From Phymatolithon calcareum (Eukaryota > Rhodophyta > Florideophyceae > Hapalidiales), in contig OZ345375.1 in assembly GCA_977006965.1 (NCBI GenBank), positions 806,001-870,000 on the forward strand: a stretch of 64,000 bases of DNA, read 5' to 3'. The notes beneath the pieces were generated by a model, which was given only the letters and a program-made list of their open reading frames with translations, made no database searches and was not told where the DNA came from. The translations under genes were made by a program, and so were the position numbers. Shown here one piece after another: positions 28,480 through 40,200 of this stretch; the stretch's first letter is position 1; each line of letters starts with the position of its first letter.

Positions 28480-29200
28480 GTCAAGATGATAAGATTTTTA
28501 ATGAAAGGGAAAGATATTGATTGGGAGCCACGAAATGCAGCTTGAGCATATAAATTGAGAACAGGAACAGAGAGACTCGTAAATTCGCAATGCCAACGAG
28601 AAACCGTAAACAACCAATATAACCGATTGGAGATCTCTAATGCACAGCCAATGGTGAGCGGCTAAAGCGCGTCAAAGTATTAAGTCTTTAACCTTACTTC
28701 AGGAATTTAGTTTGCTCGTTCCTCGATAAGAACGACAGCACCTGTAGTTTCCTGGCGAAATGAGGGTACTTAGCTGGAAAAAAGTCAGTACACCACAGTA
28801 ATTTGGTCTCTCGTTAGAACTTTTGGCTGCCCAGCTCGAGGTTAAATTACAAATTCAAAATATGGAAGTTCAGAGGGAAAGCAATTGAATTTATATTGGC
28901 GAAAACACCTAGCCTAGAAGTTTCAGATTGCAAAACGGATCGTATTGACAGATCACAAGGCAATTTGAAGACTGAGAATTTAGTCAAGAAAAGTGATGTA
29001 ATCGAAGGGCAGCACGATTAGAAGGTAGAATGGTGTGCATGGACCGTAAGAAGCTCCGGCCAAGTCTGAATGGTGGGCTAGATGAGACGTGAATTGTCGG
29101 GGAAGAACTACAAATACCAGTCTGGAAACGCAGTGTGATGAATGGCCAGGTGACCTTCTCCCTTTTTATACTAATTTGAGTCCAACCATATTCCGTTATG
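28480..29200. other. Upstream region of the spliced gene, unresolved
   Basis: A minus-strand TATA-like tagtataaaaagggag lies near 29165, and possible further exons of the 27.7-28.5 kb gene occur (an open frame around 28500-28640), but I could not join them with confident splice sites. Confidence 0.3.
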
Positions 29201-29224
29201 CACAAGATGAAGAAGTGTTAGTTT

Positions 29225-29350
29225 TCCACCTCTGGCGTAGTGGCAAAACTGACTCTGCGCACTTGTGCGCAAAATTCGGTATGATATAGGAAGAAACCTG
29301 CGGTCGACGGTTCGAATCCTATCACAAGCAAGAATTGAATTACGTTCCGC
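29225..29350 (+). mobile_element. tRNA-derived SINE-like repeat
   Basis: An A-box match tggcgtagtgg at about 29232 and a B-box match ggttcgaatcc at about 29312 are spaced about 80 bp, too far apart and with too poor a T-stem for a plain tRNA. A related copy lies at 51370-51545 (attcgg.atgata.aggaagga, ccggttcgag, cacaagcaag). The internal RNA polymerase III promoter is characteristic of SINEs. Confidence 0.5.
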
Positions 29351-29846
29351 CAAGGGCACACGAATGGCGCCATGTAGTGTTGTGTCCACAGTTTCCCGGG
29401 AAGCAGTTACGCGAGTACTCTAAATTATATCTAACTCGGGAACATATTAGAGGTTCCCACAGCTATGTGGATTACACCTTGTCTTGTATTCTTCATTTCC
29501 CCCAGATGAGGTTAGCAGCGCTTTGGAGTACACCTTGTGTACGTCTAATGAAATCTCGTCATCAAATTTACCGTATTTGGCTTACGTTAGACGTCTTCTA
29601 AACATTCTGAACGATTTTGCCATCGCTCAGGACTCGCATAGCTCAATACCTAGAGGATGAGGATGCGCGTGGTTTACATTTTACATCTTTTTCAGCAACA
29701 ATTTGGTGCTTTCAGCCTCTGAAATTTCCTTATGCGGAAGGTGAGTTACCTTGCGAAAAATAAACTTTTATAAAATCCTCTTAATCGGAAACGTACCGTA
29801 CAAATGACCATTTAAATGTAAAGCCTAGTTAGATGAGCTCACTGAG

Positions 29847-30683
29847 TCAAACTTCTGGGCAAGCATTCGGAAGCTGCCATGCAACCACTTGTGTTCGCAC
29901 ATCGGACGACATTTGGCTATATGTCTCCACATTGTTGCCCGCATTTCCGATATCACCGTCGAGTACGTCCATAATTTCTTGAAATAGTTCGCCAGAACTT
30001 GGTTCATCCGCAGCATTGTTGACTGCAACAGAAGTTCTTGAATCACAAAAGGAAATGGTTCCGCATTCAACCTCGCCAATTCCGTTTTCTCCTACCAGAG
30101 TCTTCGATATCTTCTCCCGTTTAACTCGGTGAAACAATTGCACACATGGATCAGCACAATCACTCTCGACGTGACCAGACAATGCCAACCCCCATATCGG
30201 GCTAGATCCTTGGTCGGAAGCGGTGCTTTCCATGCCTGCCACGGCATGGGCATCCAGCGCCATCTTTTGTACATCGTTCTCGCATCCATTGGCATTGGAA
30301 ATCTCTATATCTGTGCACGACACAGATTCCATCTCGACATCAATTGCAGCCGGTGCTTCGAAAGTTTGCGTTCCCTTTACTTTCTCATACAATGTCCGCG
30401 GGTCACGAAAAACAGAAGAAATCTCCGGGGGGATTGAGATACCACTGTTTACGAGGATTTGTACAAGTGATGCAATGCGCGCCTTTAGGACAGGAATTAT
30501 AACTTCGTTTTCCCGATATCTGGCGAAAAAAGCGGTTAGCTGCTCCTTGCGGCGCTCACGCGAGCGCTTTGCGGCTGCTGAATTTTGCTTCTTTCGAATC
30601 GCATCTCGCATGTGCTTAGGTGCACCACGCACGGATGGAGGCAGTGGTGCGGAATGGTTCTGAATAGCATATGGCTCGGTCAT
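29847..30683 (-). CDS. bZIP-type transcription factor
   Basis: A single-exon ORF of 278 aa. The basic region RKKQNSAAAKRSRERRKEQL has the N-x7-R signature (Asn34, Arg42) that contacts DNA in bZIP proteins. The following helix (FFARYRENEVIIPVLKARIA, then SLVQILVNSGI) is a short coiled coil with Ile/Val/Leu at heptad positions rather than a run of Leu, so it is an atypical zipper. A motif SVRGAPKHMRDAI precedes the basic region, and the C-terminus has ELFQEIMDVLDGD. Both are conserved in the paralogue at 38.1-38.6 kb. The long acidic middle may act in activation. It is expected to be nuclear and dimeric. This is one of the few clear host genes in the window, with no repeats within it. Confidence 0.82.
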   Translation of the reverse strand: MTEPYAIQNHSAPLPPSVRGAPKHMRDAIRKKQNSAAAKRSRERRKEQLTAFFARYRENEVIIPVLKARIASLVQILVNSGISIPPEISSVFRDPRTLYEKVKGTQTFEAPAAIDVEMESVSCTDIEISNANGCENDVQKMALDAHAVAGMESTASDQGSSPIWGLALSGHVESDCADPCVQLFHRVKREKISKTLVGENGIGEVECGTISFCDSRTSVAVNNAADEPSSGELFQEIMDVLDGDIGNAGNNVETYSQMSSDVRTQVVAWQLPNACPEV

Positions 30684-30719
30684 TCTGAAATGTTTGGTAT
30701 GCGTGGAGTTTTTGGGTGC

Positions 30720-32140
30720 CGTCTACTGCCTTGAAGCCTACGTCTCATTGTGACCGACTTAAATGGTCAAGGTGGGGAATCGGCATGTTGGGCACCGCAG
30801 GGAGCGTAGTAAGGAGAACGAAGAAGGAGAAAGAGGAAATTTTCTCGTCTTCTTCTTCCTGTTACGTCTGCACTGCATCCAGATTGCACGAGGGTGTGGA
30901 TTTCAGCGCCTCAAACTGAGATTGGTCGTCTGTTGTACCCCTCTACGGACAGCACTATTGAAAGCTGCGATGGTTGAAAGAAAAGCTTTTCGACGCCTCA
31001 TCATATCATACGCAGACAGCCAGGATTTTTTTGAAACGTCCTCAGAAACAATCGAGTTTTTTTCAGTTTAGTGCTATCATAAACTTTAAATTACCCACGT
31101 GGCCACAACAAGGTAGCTCTTCTCTTATGATATGTTTGGTCTCCTTTTTTTATTCATTTGGCCTTCTGTCGGAGCATCTAGCATGTACTCGCTTTTCTGA
31201 GAAGTTTTCCTACTCTTCAGAAACACTCGAGCGTTCATCAGCAAGGGAGAAGCTTTGCAGTTCCTTTCTGTTTGTAGCTCCGTTAGTCTGATCAATTCCA
31301 TGAAACCACGGGCCCACGGGAGAAATGCTCGAAAATAATACCCCGACTTCGACTTTGCTGTAGCCCAGAACTCTTGTGGTTATATAAGCAATAAGCGGTC
31401 TAGAGATTTACCATCTCAAATTGCAACGAGGGGATCATTTGGTGGAAGAAGCAAATGAATTCGTTCTATCTAATAATATAGAAGGAGTATTTATGTGTGA
31501 AAAGATACGGCAGAAGTGCATCAAGAGTAATCGACGCGATAGTTAGGTACCGACTTTCGCCAAGTTGAGACGAAAGGTATCTCTAAAATAAAACTACCTA
31601 CCTACGTCCATATTTCACAACGTTATCAGTTCGCCAGCTCTTGCACGTCCCTAATGTGTGCAAGAGATATATGCTTCTCTTACGTACTAACATACTTTCC
31701 TTTCTCCTGGAGTGCCACAATAATGTCTAAGTAGCTTAGAGAATAGATTTACACGAAGAACTTTTCAGCTTCTCACACGACATCAACATCAATCTGAGAT
31801 ATTCAAGAGTCAGAACGTCATGAGCAAAAAAATATCGTTTTTCATGAATTTTAGTGTTGTCATTGTGTAAATTCGTTGTTGCTGCAACACAAATAGATCA
31901 AATAACCATGTGCCGCAGCAGGGCGATCCGCTACAGCTTTGAGACCCTGGCTCTTGGGGACAAGTGAATTGCAGAAGTTGTAACTCTGAGCTGCCATAAG
32001 ACAGCGTCGAAATGCACTTGGGAATTTTCCACGGACAGACGCCTAATCTATTTCTCCTTTTTTTCACATAGTAGAAATCATTGTGCGTTGCATATCATAC
32101 TCAATAAAAACGTCAACAATAATTTTTGTCCCATTCTTTT
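30720..32140. other. Unassigned sequence with a dispersed repeat
   Basis: No supported gene. About 120 bp at 31105-31220 (gtagctcttctcttatg, then tgtcggagca.ctagcatg.actcgctttt) recurs at 36235-36320, a short dispersed repeat of unknown kind. Confidence 0.4.
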
Positions 32141-32149
32141 TTTTTGCAA

Positions 32150-32285
32150 CTGTTTAGTTGTTTATTTGAAAGCCCTCATTAACACTCCTAAGACTGTACG
32201 GGAGCAGCTTTTCGTAACTTGTTCATTCTAGTATATCGCCTGGTCCCTAATACAGGGACTCATCGTTATCCATATTGTCAATTTG
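32150..32285 (-). mobile_element. LINE 3' end fragment
   Basis: Same 3' terminus as the LINE pieces at 18557 and 52950, with a run of A (ttttttttt on the plus strand) at 32136-32145 and truncation at about 32285. Confidence 0.6.
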
Positions 32286-32512
32286 TCCCATTCTGGCATG
32301 TTAACGTACCGTCTCGCAGTACGTATCGGATTGTGTTCCTCTTTTGTGGTGCTCGGGATACGAAAAATGTCGTTTATGTATTCGTCCTCTCAGATTTTTA
32401 CCGAAGCGTGGGCCCGAGATTTGCACGCCCAGATAGGTCACCAACTAGAAAACAATCTCCAATTTAAATTATTTTATACCAAGCGAAAGAGAATTTTTAA
32501 AAAAAGACGAAG

Positions 32513-32580
32513 ACAACGTTTCAGATTTCCTGTATCTAAAGACATATATGAGTTTATATACAGGAAATCAGAAACGTTGT
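32513..32580 (+). repeat. Hairpin with 23-bp arms and 22-nt loop
   Basis: Arms 32513-32535 and 32558-32580 pair with one mismatch (acaacgtttcagatttcctg and its complement). The size is like a small-RNA precursor; nothing else supports expression. Confidence 0.7.
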
Positions 32581-32589
32581 GTTTTCTGT

Positions 32590-35500
32590 TCTCGCTCTAC
32601 GAGCATCTTTCATTCACTTTGCCTCTTCCCCTATTGGGGCTCGCAGCGATTCGAGGGCCCCAGTTCATCCACGCGAGCTTCCTAAAAAGTGGCAAATCAG
32701 TTTTGCCGTTCTCCGAAAAATATGACGTAGACCGGAATGTCGATTGAGACGGTCTTGAGTCCCAAACTGTAAATGCTCTAACTTCGATCCACGAGGACCG
32801 AAGGTGTTCCGGTAGAACTTGAGCGGTGAGACGAATAGCGACAGCTCCGCACAGGACGAGCTGAGAAACAGCTGTAATGAACAACAATAATTTACTTGCA
32901 ATATCGTCTGTGTCTTCGAAAACTAAAGACACGTTGGTACAGCTTGCTCACTTTTACACCAGTCGGGCGCGAGTCGTAAACTTAGGCGTGAACGGGTGCC
33001 ATGGAAAAGCTCGCGCAAGACTAGGAGCTTCGAATTAATGGCGTGTGTGAAGCGCGTGAAAGCGCGCCAAGCAAATCAGCCACACTTATTTCTGGCCCCA
33101 AGAACGATTCGCAGAACATAAAAACAAGAGTATAATAGGCAATAAAACATTGAAATATAGCTCGCGTGCGCAATTGCGATAATAAGTCACCCCGTTGCAA
33201 TTGCCTCGTAAAGTGAACGAAATTCCGTAAACGTTCCAAATCCAAACTTGCATGACAGGAACCCGAACGAGCGTCGCTAGTGCCGGCACGCACGATTCAA
33301 CGCCCGAATTCAGGGCTAAAGACGCATCAGCGCCAAACACGCGCACATGACGCGCGCACGACCATTCAGCTCCTTGAACTCAATGCGTAAATCGAGCTGA
33401 CAAGAAAAACCGTGACTTCTCGCTGTCCGCGGAACTTGGTCGGTCGTGAAAGTCATCGCCTTGCGTCTGCGCGGGAATTCAAATACAGGTCACGCGATTC
33501 AAACAACTTGACAGGTGTTCAACAATCCTGTAATACGTATTACAGCACACCCGATGAGTCCACCTTCATTGACAGGGAAGCAGTTATTTTCCCATGAGAA
33601 TCACGCAAATATCGTGCTTCAAAGCCATTGAGAATGAAACTGCCAAGGCAATGTGATATCACAAGGGAAACTGCAGGGTCGGCGGTGACGTTCCCGTGCG
33701 TAATCGAGTAACACCGAGGCAATGTGCTGAGCGAAAGACGCCCAATGCACCGCTTGCAGCCATTTCCCCGGGTACTCAGCATTCGAGAAGGCAGAGATAC
33801 ACAACTTTGTATCATAATGGCGTTGTATGGATTTTGGTACCCACAGTTTGCGTCTGTTTCCTGGGAAATGCAGCTCTTTAAACTCACTCTTCTTCTTTGG
33901 CGCTCCCCTCAGCTCTAAGGACGATATTAACTGAAAAAATGATGTTGGTTTTTTAATTTTGTTTCGCGCTCGTGCTCGCAAAGGCGATTGCAAAAGGAAA
34001 CGTTATGTTCTCTTGGCGTGGTATCAGAATATTGTGTTTGTTGATATATGTTTGCGAATATGCTCCTCCTGTATTGTATTACGTTGCTTATATCTACCTT
34101 GCGAAGACCGCAATCCGGTGATATTTCTAATATCAAAAACGCACGGCCTCCATCGTTTCCGCAACACAACATGCCAGAACTTCAACCAACTATAAGGAGA
34201 GGGCCGCGCGCAGATTGCACCTTCCATGACGTAGGACGACATCACTCCACAACCAGGCAGAAGTGCTGAAGCCTGGCTCGCTTTGATTCAAAACGTTTCT
34301 GTGTATCAGGTGGGCTGCACATATCGCGCCCGCGTGCGGATGTGATCTTTCAACGCATTACCGGGCAGAACATAATCTGATTTTCGCAGTATCCATAGCC
34401 AAATCGTGGAGCAGATCGTTCTAAACGCCACTGAAGTGGAGATACTTCACGGCACAAGCTCGTAGTTTGGTTAAAACGTCGAATAGTCCACAAGTTATTC
34501 CGAAAGCGACCAGAGAAGCACATATGTTTAGGGGCAGCTCACATTTGGATGGAGAGCCGCACAGAAGAAGAAGTATGAGTTTTTCTAAAAAAAGTTACCA
34601 ACGCATCTGCAGACGCTTAGGGTAACTTTGCCAAGGCCATAAGTCTACGTACAGGGCCTCGTCAGTGATTGCTAACTGTCTTCTACTAGTAAAATTATCA
34701 GGGGACACTTAGTGAACCGAAAACATCAGATTCCACTACGCTTGCGGGGACAGTAGTATCACAAACGTTTGCCATTATTATACCATTCACTGTTGCGTTG
34801 CAGAATTGAGGCCTAGATAAGCTCATCGAGGCGACAATCCAACGAAGGGCAAGTCGGAATCAAGTCAAGTATCAACAAACTTCTTCACCCCCTGTGCGTC
34901 TCCAATGTCCGACGGCATCACGCCGCGGCAGACCACACACCAGCCGCTCCGTCAAACGGACTTCACTCATAAGCGTATTTCACGGGGTGAAGGAGCAGAC
35001 CCCTGTGCGACCGCTATCATCTAAGCGCAGCGTCAACATCGTCAAATCTGCCATCCACTGTACATTTGTCATGTGCCTGAAACGCGGAAGTTTCGAAAAG
35101 AACTAGAACATGCGATTCTGTGACCCCTCCCCCGCCTTCTGATTGCCGAGTACAAGCGCTACAAGGAAGAACTCAAAGTCGAGCAAATGACATCATCGCA
35201 TAGTTCGAACTTTATGATTGTAGCCGGTCACGTGTGCTGGTGGTCTCCTCCGCCATCCTCCTCAAATTTTTCCACACTCATTTAAGAACGCACAATAGTG
35301 CTTCCCTTGTGCAAGGAATCACCATGCAGACATGGAGAATTTTGAATTTGGGTTTTTACCTGTGTTCATTCGTGTGGTATTGTCTGAAGGAGGAACGGCA
35401 GGCAGAACGAGCTGCGTTTTCGGAGAGCTATGAGGAGTAACGCCCTGAAGTCACCTAAGTTGTGAAAAGCGCTCTCCATTGGAAGCTCCAACATTTGGGT

Positions 35501-35620
35501 AAATCAATACATTATTTTTGCTACCTGTGAGTAATGCGTACGCCAGGGAAACTGTCACACTTTTGGTGAAGTTTGTTTTCGGTTCGATGAGTACACGTGG
35601 ATCTCCAGGGGCTTCGCCTC
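32590..35620. other. Unassigned sequence
   Basis: Several ORFs of 60-125 codons on both strands show no recognisable domains. A short segment at 32605-32660 (ttcattcac..cttcccctat, agcgattcgaggg) resembles 38965-39015, a dispersed repeat. Confidence 0.35.
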
Positions 35621-35629
35621 GAAATCGAC

Positions 35630-35947
35630 TTAAGCACACCAGTTGAGTCTTGGCTTATTCTTTATAGTCTGAGTTGCATAGAGTATAATAGATCGCTTAG
35701 CGAGCCTATACTTTAGGAGTTTGGCAGCGCCGAGTTTTAATAGGATCATCATTATTTTTACGTCATTCCATTCTGTTTCGTCAAGGTAAACCCCTTGTTC
35801 ATTCAACCTATCCACCACATCGGTGAAGAACTTACGTTCGCCTATAGCGGAAGGCAAGTTTCCGTACCTGGCGTCGCGAGCCCGGGGAGAACCAGTTCTC
35901 AGATTGACGACTGACTGGAACGCTATAAGACGTTTACCGTTTTGCAT
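35630..35947 (-). CDS. Hypothetical protein, 105 aa
   Basis: Starts MQNGKRLIAFQSVVNLRTGS and contains FFTDVVDRLNEQGVYLDETE, then NDVKIMMILLKLGAAKLLKY. The mix of charged and aliphatic helices looks protein-like. No family recognised. It may be an exon or element fragment; there is no second copy in the window. Confidence 0.3.
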   Translation of the reverse strand: MQNGKRLIAFQSVVNLRTGSPRARDARYGNLPSAIGERKFFTDVVDRLNEQGVYLDETEWNDVKIMMILLKLGAAKLLKYRLAKRSIILYATQTIKNKPRLNWCA

Positions 35948-35949
35948 TT

Positions 35950-38100
35950 GCAGGTCCCGTCCGCTTTCAAGTGGCTATTCTAAGCTACTATCCCTGTTCT
36001 AAGCGGAATTCCTTTTGCGAAACCAAGCTTGTCATGTTCTGTGCAAGATAAAGCTCTTCTTTCAGTTCACGCGTTAGCGCTAGTTAGAGTGCGAATCCGC
36101 ACACCGGTGACATCGTCGTCCGTACGCCAGCAGAAATATTTCGCGCCGACTGCGCAGTTTTTTTGATAAGCCTATTTTTAAAGCTCTACCGTCTTGCAAA
36201 TACACTGGCAAAGCTTCCTCCGGGGCTACCCACCTAGGGTAGCTCTTCTCTTATGTTTGGTCTTTTGTCGGAGCCCCTAGCATGAACTCGCTTTTTTGAG
36301 AACTCTTTCTACAAGCTTCCGATGCTTCTCGTCTTGTTTCAGTGTACGCATTCTTCATTCTGCGTACACTCGATGATGAGCAAAAGACCATCCAGTGCTT
36401 TCTCGGTTACCTCTCTGTGAGTTCATAGACTTAGAAGTTGCGCTCCAGAGTCTCCGTGTGCTGATTGACTTTATTTCCGAATTTACACGCAATCAGTGCT
36501 GTGGAGTGCGCAGTGTGCTTTGTGTCCTCCTGGCCTCGAACGGGAAAGTCTGTAAAATAGAGAAGCCAGCGCAAAAAAGAGCTGAGAGAGGTCAAAGTGT
36601 CCTAATGACTCCGCACAATGCGGAGTAGCTAATGCACGGTGTAGATGTTGACACAGGCGCAAACGCAGTGGATTTGAGAAAAAATCGAGGAACTCTTCCG
36701 AAAGACAGGCCTTAGGAGACTCTGCCAAAGGTGTCAGGTTGTAGTCACTTTATTCTTAGCGGAACATATTTTGTTATAAATTGGAATTATCCTACTAGAG
36801 TAGCTAACAAGATTGTATATTGGGAAACTATGACTTTCTCAGAACTCTCTGGCCTAGGGGTCATTCTATGTTAGTTAATTACTGTCGCGGAAGTGAGAGC
36901 TAAGATGCATGATCTAAGTCAAGCTTGCAGAGCATCGCGATACCTACAGTGCCTGACAAATGCTGATCGAGCGCCTGCATGCTCGACATGAAACGGACAG
37001 GCAAACAGTCAGTCCTTGACACTCACGAAAATGGCGCAACCTAGAACAGGAATGACACGCGCCTTTGAAGTTGTATTGAGTCAAATAAGAAACCGAGTGG
37101 GACGTAGTGACTTGGCAACCCGAACGGAGCATATCTTGAACGGTAACAATCAAATGCGTAAATCGTGGCAATGTGGGTAGTTTTGGGTGTCGGACATTGA
37201 GCTGGATCGACTTGCAGCCTGATCCGGCAACGGTTACGTAGAGTGTAGTATTAAAGCAAATCCAGTTTGCTGTTGTTGAGAGTATCCAGGGGCTGGCCGA
37301 TAGGGTGATATCGTTAATGAGAGTACGGTAGATTCCAGACGTCCATCTAACGTGCTTGGTTGGAAACTCCGTGAGTCTGAATGTAGTGACTTTGGCAAGA
37401 CGTCTTAAAGCTAGCCTGGTCAGAAATTACGGAGTTGCGGCTTTGGCAAGGTCGACCAACGCGACTGGTTTAGCACTTCCATAGGTCCAGATCTAGTACA
37501 TGCGGCATGAATGCGGCATAGGCGGTCCAGTGCAATAACAGGCAGAGTACAGGGCAAACCGTGTGCACATGAAACTAGTCCGAAGAATTGCCATTACAGC
37601 TGGGCGACGGCGTCGAAACTCCAATCTGTCCCATTTCTGCGATCCATCAATCGATGAATTTCTGGAAGAAAAAGTGTAAAACATTCCTGACAGCCAGCCA
37701 CTTTTGCGAAGCTGTATGGTGGACGGACGGCCTCTCATTCGATGAGAACCTGGAGCTTTTGTCGAATGAAGCAGCGTTCCTGTTACACACCATCGCTCGA
37801 TACCGAACCACGTCGCAATCTCTCGAAGTCATCAATGCCTACTTCCCTTTCTTAGTTTGCCTTCGATGACCATGCGGCACAGTTAACCTTCATAGGGCCC
37901 TCGTTCCGCTTGGACAAGATAGTGTTGTTACGCTCTGGCCAATGTCAGAAGAGTTAAGCGCCGCATGTGCATTAAGCATCTTGCAATTGGACGAAGAGAG
38001 AAACAAAAGCAACTCGACTCGGACAACGACCGGGATGTGTCTCCGGTACATAATAATGGGACAAAACTAAGAGCTGTGTCCAAGTTATCAAGGAGACGAA
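35950..38100. other. Region upstream of the bZIP paralogue, mostly unassigned
   Basis: Contains the second copy of the 31105-31220 repeat (36235-36320), a hairpin agtgtacgca/tgcgtacact near 36340-36370 and many short ORFs. An open plus frame of about 66 codons (about 37930-38130), basic and Lys/Arg-rich (MCIKHLAIGRREKQKQLDSD), overlaps the start of the bZIP paralogue in another frame and could be an upstream exon. Confidence 0.35.
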
Positions 38101-38103
38101 TAA

Positions 38104-38553
38104 CCAAATCGAAAGCGCAGACACAGTGAACTGCTCCTATCGATTCGTGGTACTCCAGACCACGTGAAGGACTCTATTCACATGGAAAAGAACTCAGAGG
38201 TGAGTGGATGCCTCCACGAAATTGTTTCGCTAAGCAGTCTCGCGTGAACTAACGCAAAGCTATCTTGCCTTGGCCGAATATAGTCTGCAATGGGCAGCAG
38301 AACGCGCAAAAAAGCGGGATATCGCAAACTGTTCGAGATGTATCACGAGCAGACCCGTCAGATCGCTAAACTCGAGCAGCGTATCTCTACTCTTGTTACC
38401 ATCGTGAACAATGCTGGTATCCCGGTCCCACCACATCTGCCTTCTAGTTCGGTTGAAAACGGCACGGCGGCTGAAGGTGACCGTGCCACTGCGGACGAGA
38501 AGGAGCTTCTAAAGGAGATAATGTGCATCCTTGAGGGCGAAGAGGAGGATTAG
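38104..38553 (+). CDS. bZIP paralogue with an intron in the basic region
   Basis: The exon open from 38104 ends at 38199. The intron is 38200-38283 (84 nt): donor cagag/gtgagtgg, branch-like gaactaac, acceptor ..gaatatag. The second exon is 38284-38553. The joined protein aligns without gaps to the bZIP at 29847: LSIRGTPDHVKDSIHMEKN to SVRGAPKHMRDAIRKKQN, SESAMGSRTRKKAGY to SAAAKRSRERRKEQL, LEQRISTLVTIVNNAGIPVP to the coiled coil, and ELLKEIMCILEGEEED to the C-terminal motif. The N-x7-R pattern (N..R) is kept, but several basic residues are lost (Met-Gly for Lys-Arg), so DNA binding may be weak or changed. If ATG 38290 alone is used, the basic region is lost. The 5' end above 38104 is unresolved. 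Confidence 0.65.
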
Positions 38554-38559
38554 CACAAA

Positions 38560-39740
38560 GAATTTTTGAAACGTGTATAATTCGATTTGTCATTTCTATC
38601 GAGCAGCATCATCATAAAGCATGCTCTGTCCAGATTGCACTGTAGTGGGAAGCGTAAGCGCTGGTCAACGCAACAGATTTTTGAACAAGATTGGATTAGT
38701 ACTAGTCACAAGCGCTCTTGTTGCTGACTCTTGGGCAGTTCTCTTGACGAGCCAAGCTGAGGTTCAGACTTCATGACTGCGAGACGTGCGGCTTCAAACC
38801 AAAATTTACAGCAGATTCAATACAGACCTCACGAGGGCAAACTATTTATCAGCAATGGCACATTGCGAGGAACAACAGTCGTAGAATGAAGAAGAATCGG
38901 GGATGTTTGTTGATCTCTGTATGCAAGCATAGAGAAGCTCATTGTGTGCAATTGGTATTCATTCATTCATTCACCTTTTCCCCTAATGGACTAGCAGCGA
39001 TACGAGGGTTTATGTTTCTTCCATCTATCCTATCGTTTTGGATTTCGACTGCGGCTTTCACGTCTCGTCCAGGTACGTCACCAAAGACTGATTCTGGCGT
39101 TTGTGTGACGCATTGCAGCAGCACTTGGCGCACCAGGCGGCGCTAGTCCATTTGCAATTGACAGCATATCACCAGGGGAAAGTTAGACGGGGACAAAAGC
39201 AGAATTTTTCAGTTTCAAAGATTGTAGAGAATTATCCTCTGTTGTGCCAGGCATATTATGGGTTAACTATTGTATCAAAATTATTAGCGAAAAGCGTGTG
39301 CTCCCTGCGACGAGTTGTGTCGGACGGAGCCCGGCAGCCAATTGCAGTGTGCTAAAACAACAATCAGGTCGTTAGGCACCATTAGAGCGTGGGGCGAGCG
39401 CAGTAAAGGCTGCTTCCTTTGCTTCGAAAGTTGCAATAAAAAAGTCGAAACTCATGAATGGTGGCACGCTCGAGCAGCGCTGTCGCACCGATTTGTGCAC
39501 TAGGGTTCTAGTTCCACCAACGTCCGTTAATTTTAGTAATTTTTGTCCACACAACGTTTTCTAGCACGAGAACGACCGATACATTGGCATCAGCCAATGT
39601 TCCCTCTCGGCTTACAGTATTTTTCCTATTGCGCGAGCTCTCAATTGAAACGTTTCCAATTCGCCATTTTCATTTCATACGAGCTCGAAACGCAACTGTC
39701 CAGAAAATGCGGTATGACAACCACTCTGCTTTTGCCCCGT
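38560..39740. other. Unassigned sequence
   Basis: Short ORFs only. A dispersed-repeat segment at 38965-39015 resembles 32605-32660. Confidence 0.35.
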
Positions 39741-39750
39741 CTATCCACTA

Positions 39751-39970
39751 CTACTAAAATCGCTGTCTGTGTGTGTGTGTGTCTGTCGGTGTCTCTTTTG
39801 ATTCTCATTGGTTACATTTTTACAAGATAAGGTTCAACAGGGTGGATACGCGCTGAGGTGAGGGATCACTCGGCAATCCCCAGTTTTCTATTGGCTGTAT
39901 GCAGTAACGTTTACATTTTTGTCATGTCACTATGTTTGTCCACTACTATAGACAGACAGCGATTTAGTAG
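39751..39970. mobile_element. Small inverted-repeat element (220 bp)
   Basis: The left end ctactaaaatcgctgtctg (39751-39769) and right end cagacagcgatttagtag (39953-39970) are inverse apart from one indel. A tg-rich microsatellite lies inside the left end. No coding capacity. Confidence 0.6.
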
Positions 39971-39972
39971 TA

Positions 39973-40200
39973 TACTAAAATCGCTGTCTGTCTGTGTGTG
40001 TGTCTGTCGGTGTCTCTTTTGATTCTCATTGGTTACATTTTTAAAAGATACGGTTCAATAGGGTGGATACGCGCTGAGGTGAGGGATCACTCGGCAATCC
40101 CCAGTTTTCTTCTTTCTGTGCGAAATCTATTGGCTGTATGCAGTAACAAGATAAAGTTCAACAGGGTGGATTTACACTGAGGTGAGCGATCACTCGAAAA
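39973..40200. repeat. Second, adjacent copy of the 220-bp element, rearranged
   Basis: 39975-40145 repeats 39755-39905 with over 90% identity by eye (tgtctcttttgattctcatt, ggtggatacgcgctgaggtg). The unit from gttcaacagggtgga to gatcactcg recurs once more at 40157-40198. The right terminal repeat is missing. Confidence 0.6.

Noticed and set aside
29305-29330. A functional tRNA gene
   Set aside because: The A and B boxes are about 80 bp apart and the T-stem does not pair, so a SINE is more likely.
37493-37869. Overlapping ORFs of 81-93 codons as a gene
   Set aside because: Both strands are open, neither has recognisable motifs, and no splice sites or second copy support them.
39770-39785. The tg-repeat as a telomere or other functional repeat
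   Set aside because: It is a short microsatellite inside a small inverted-repeat element.
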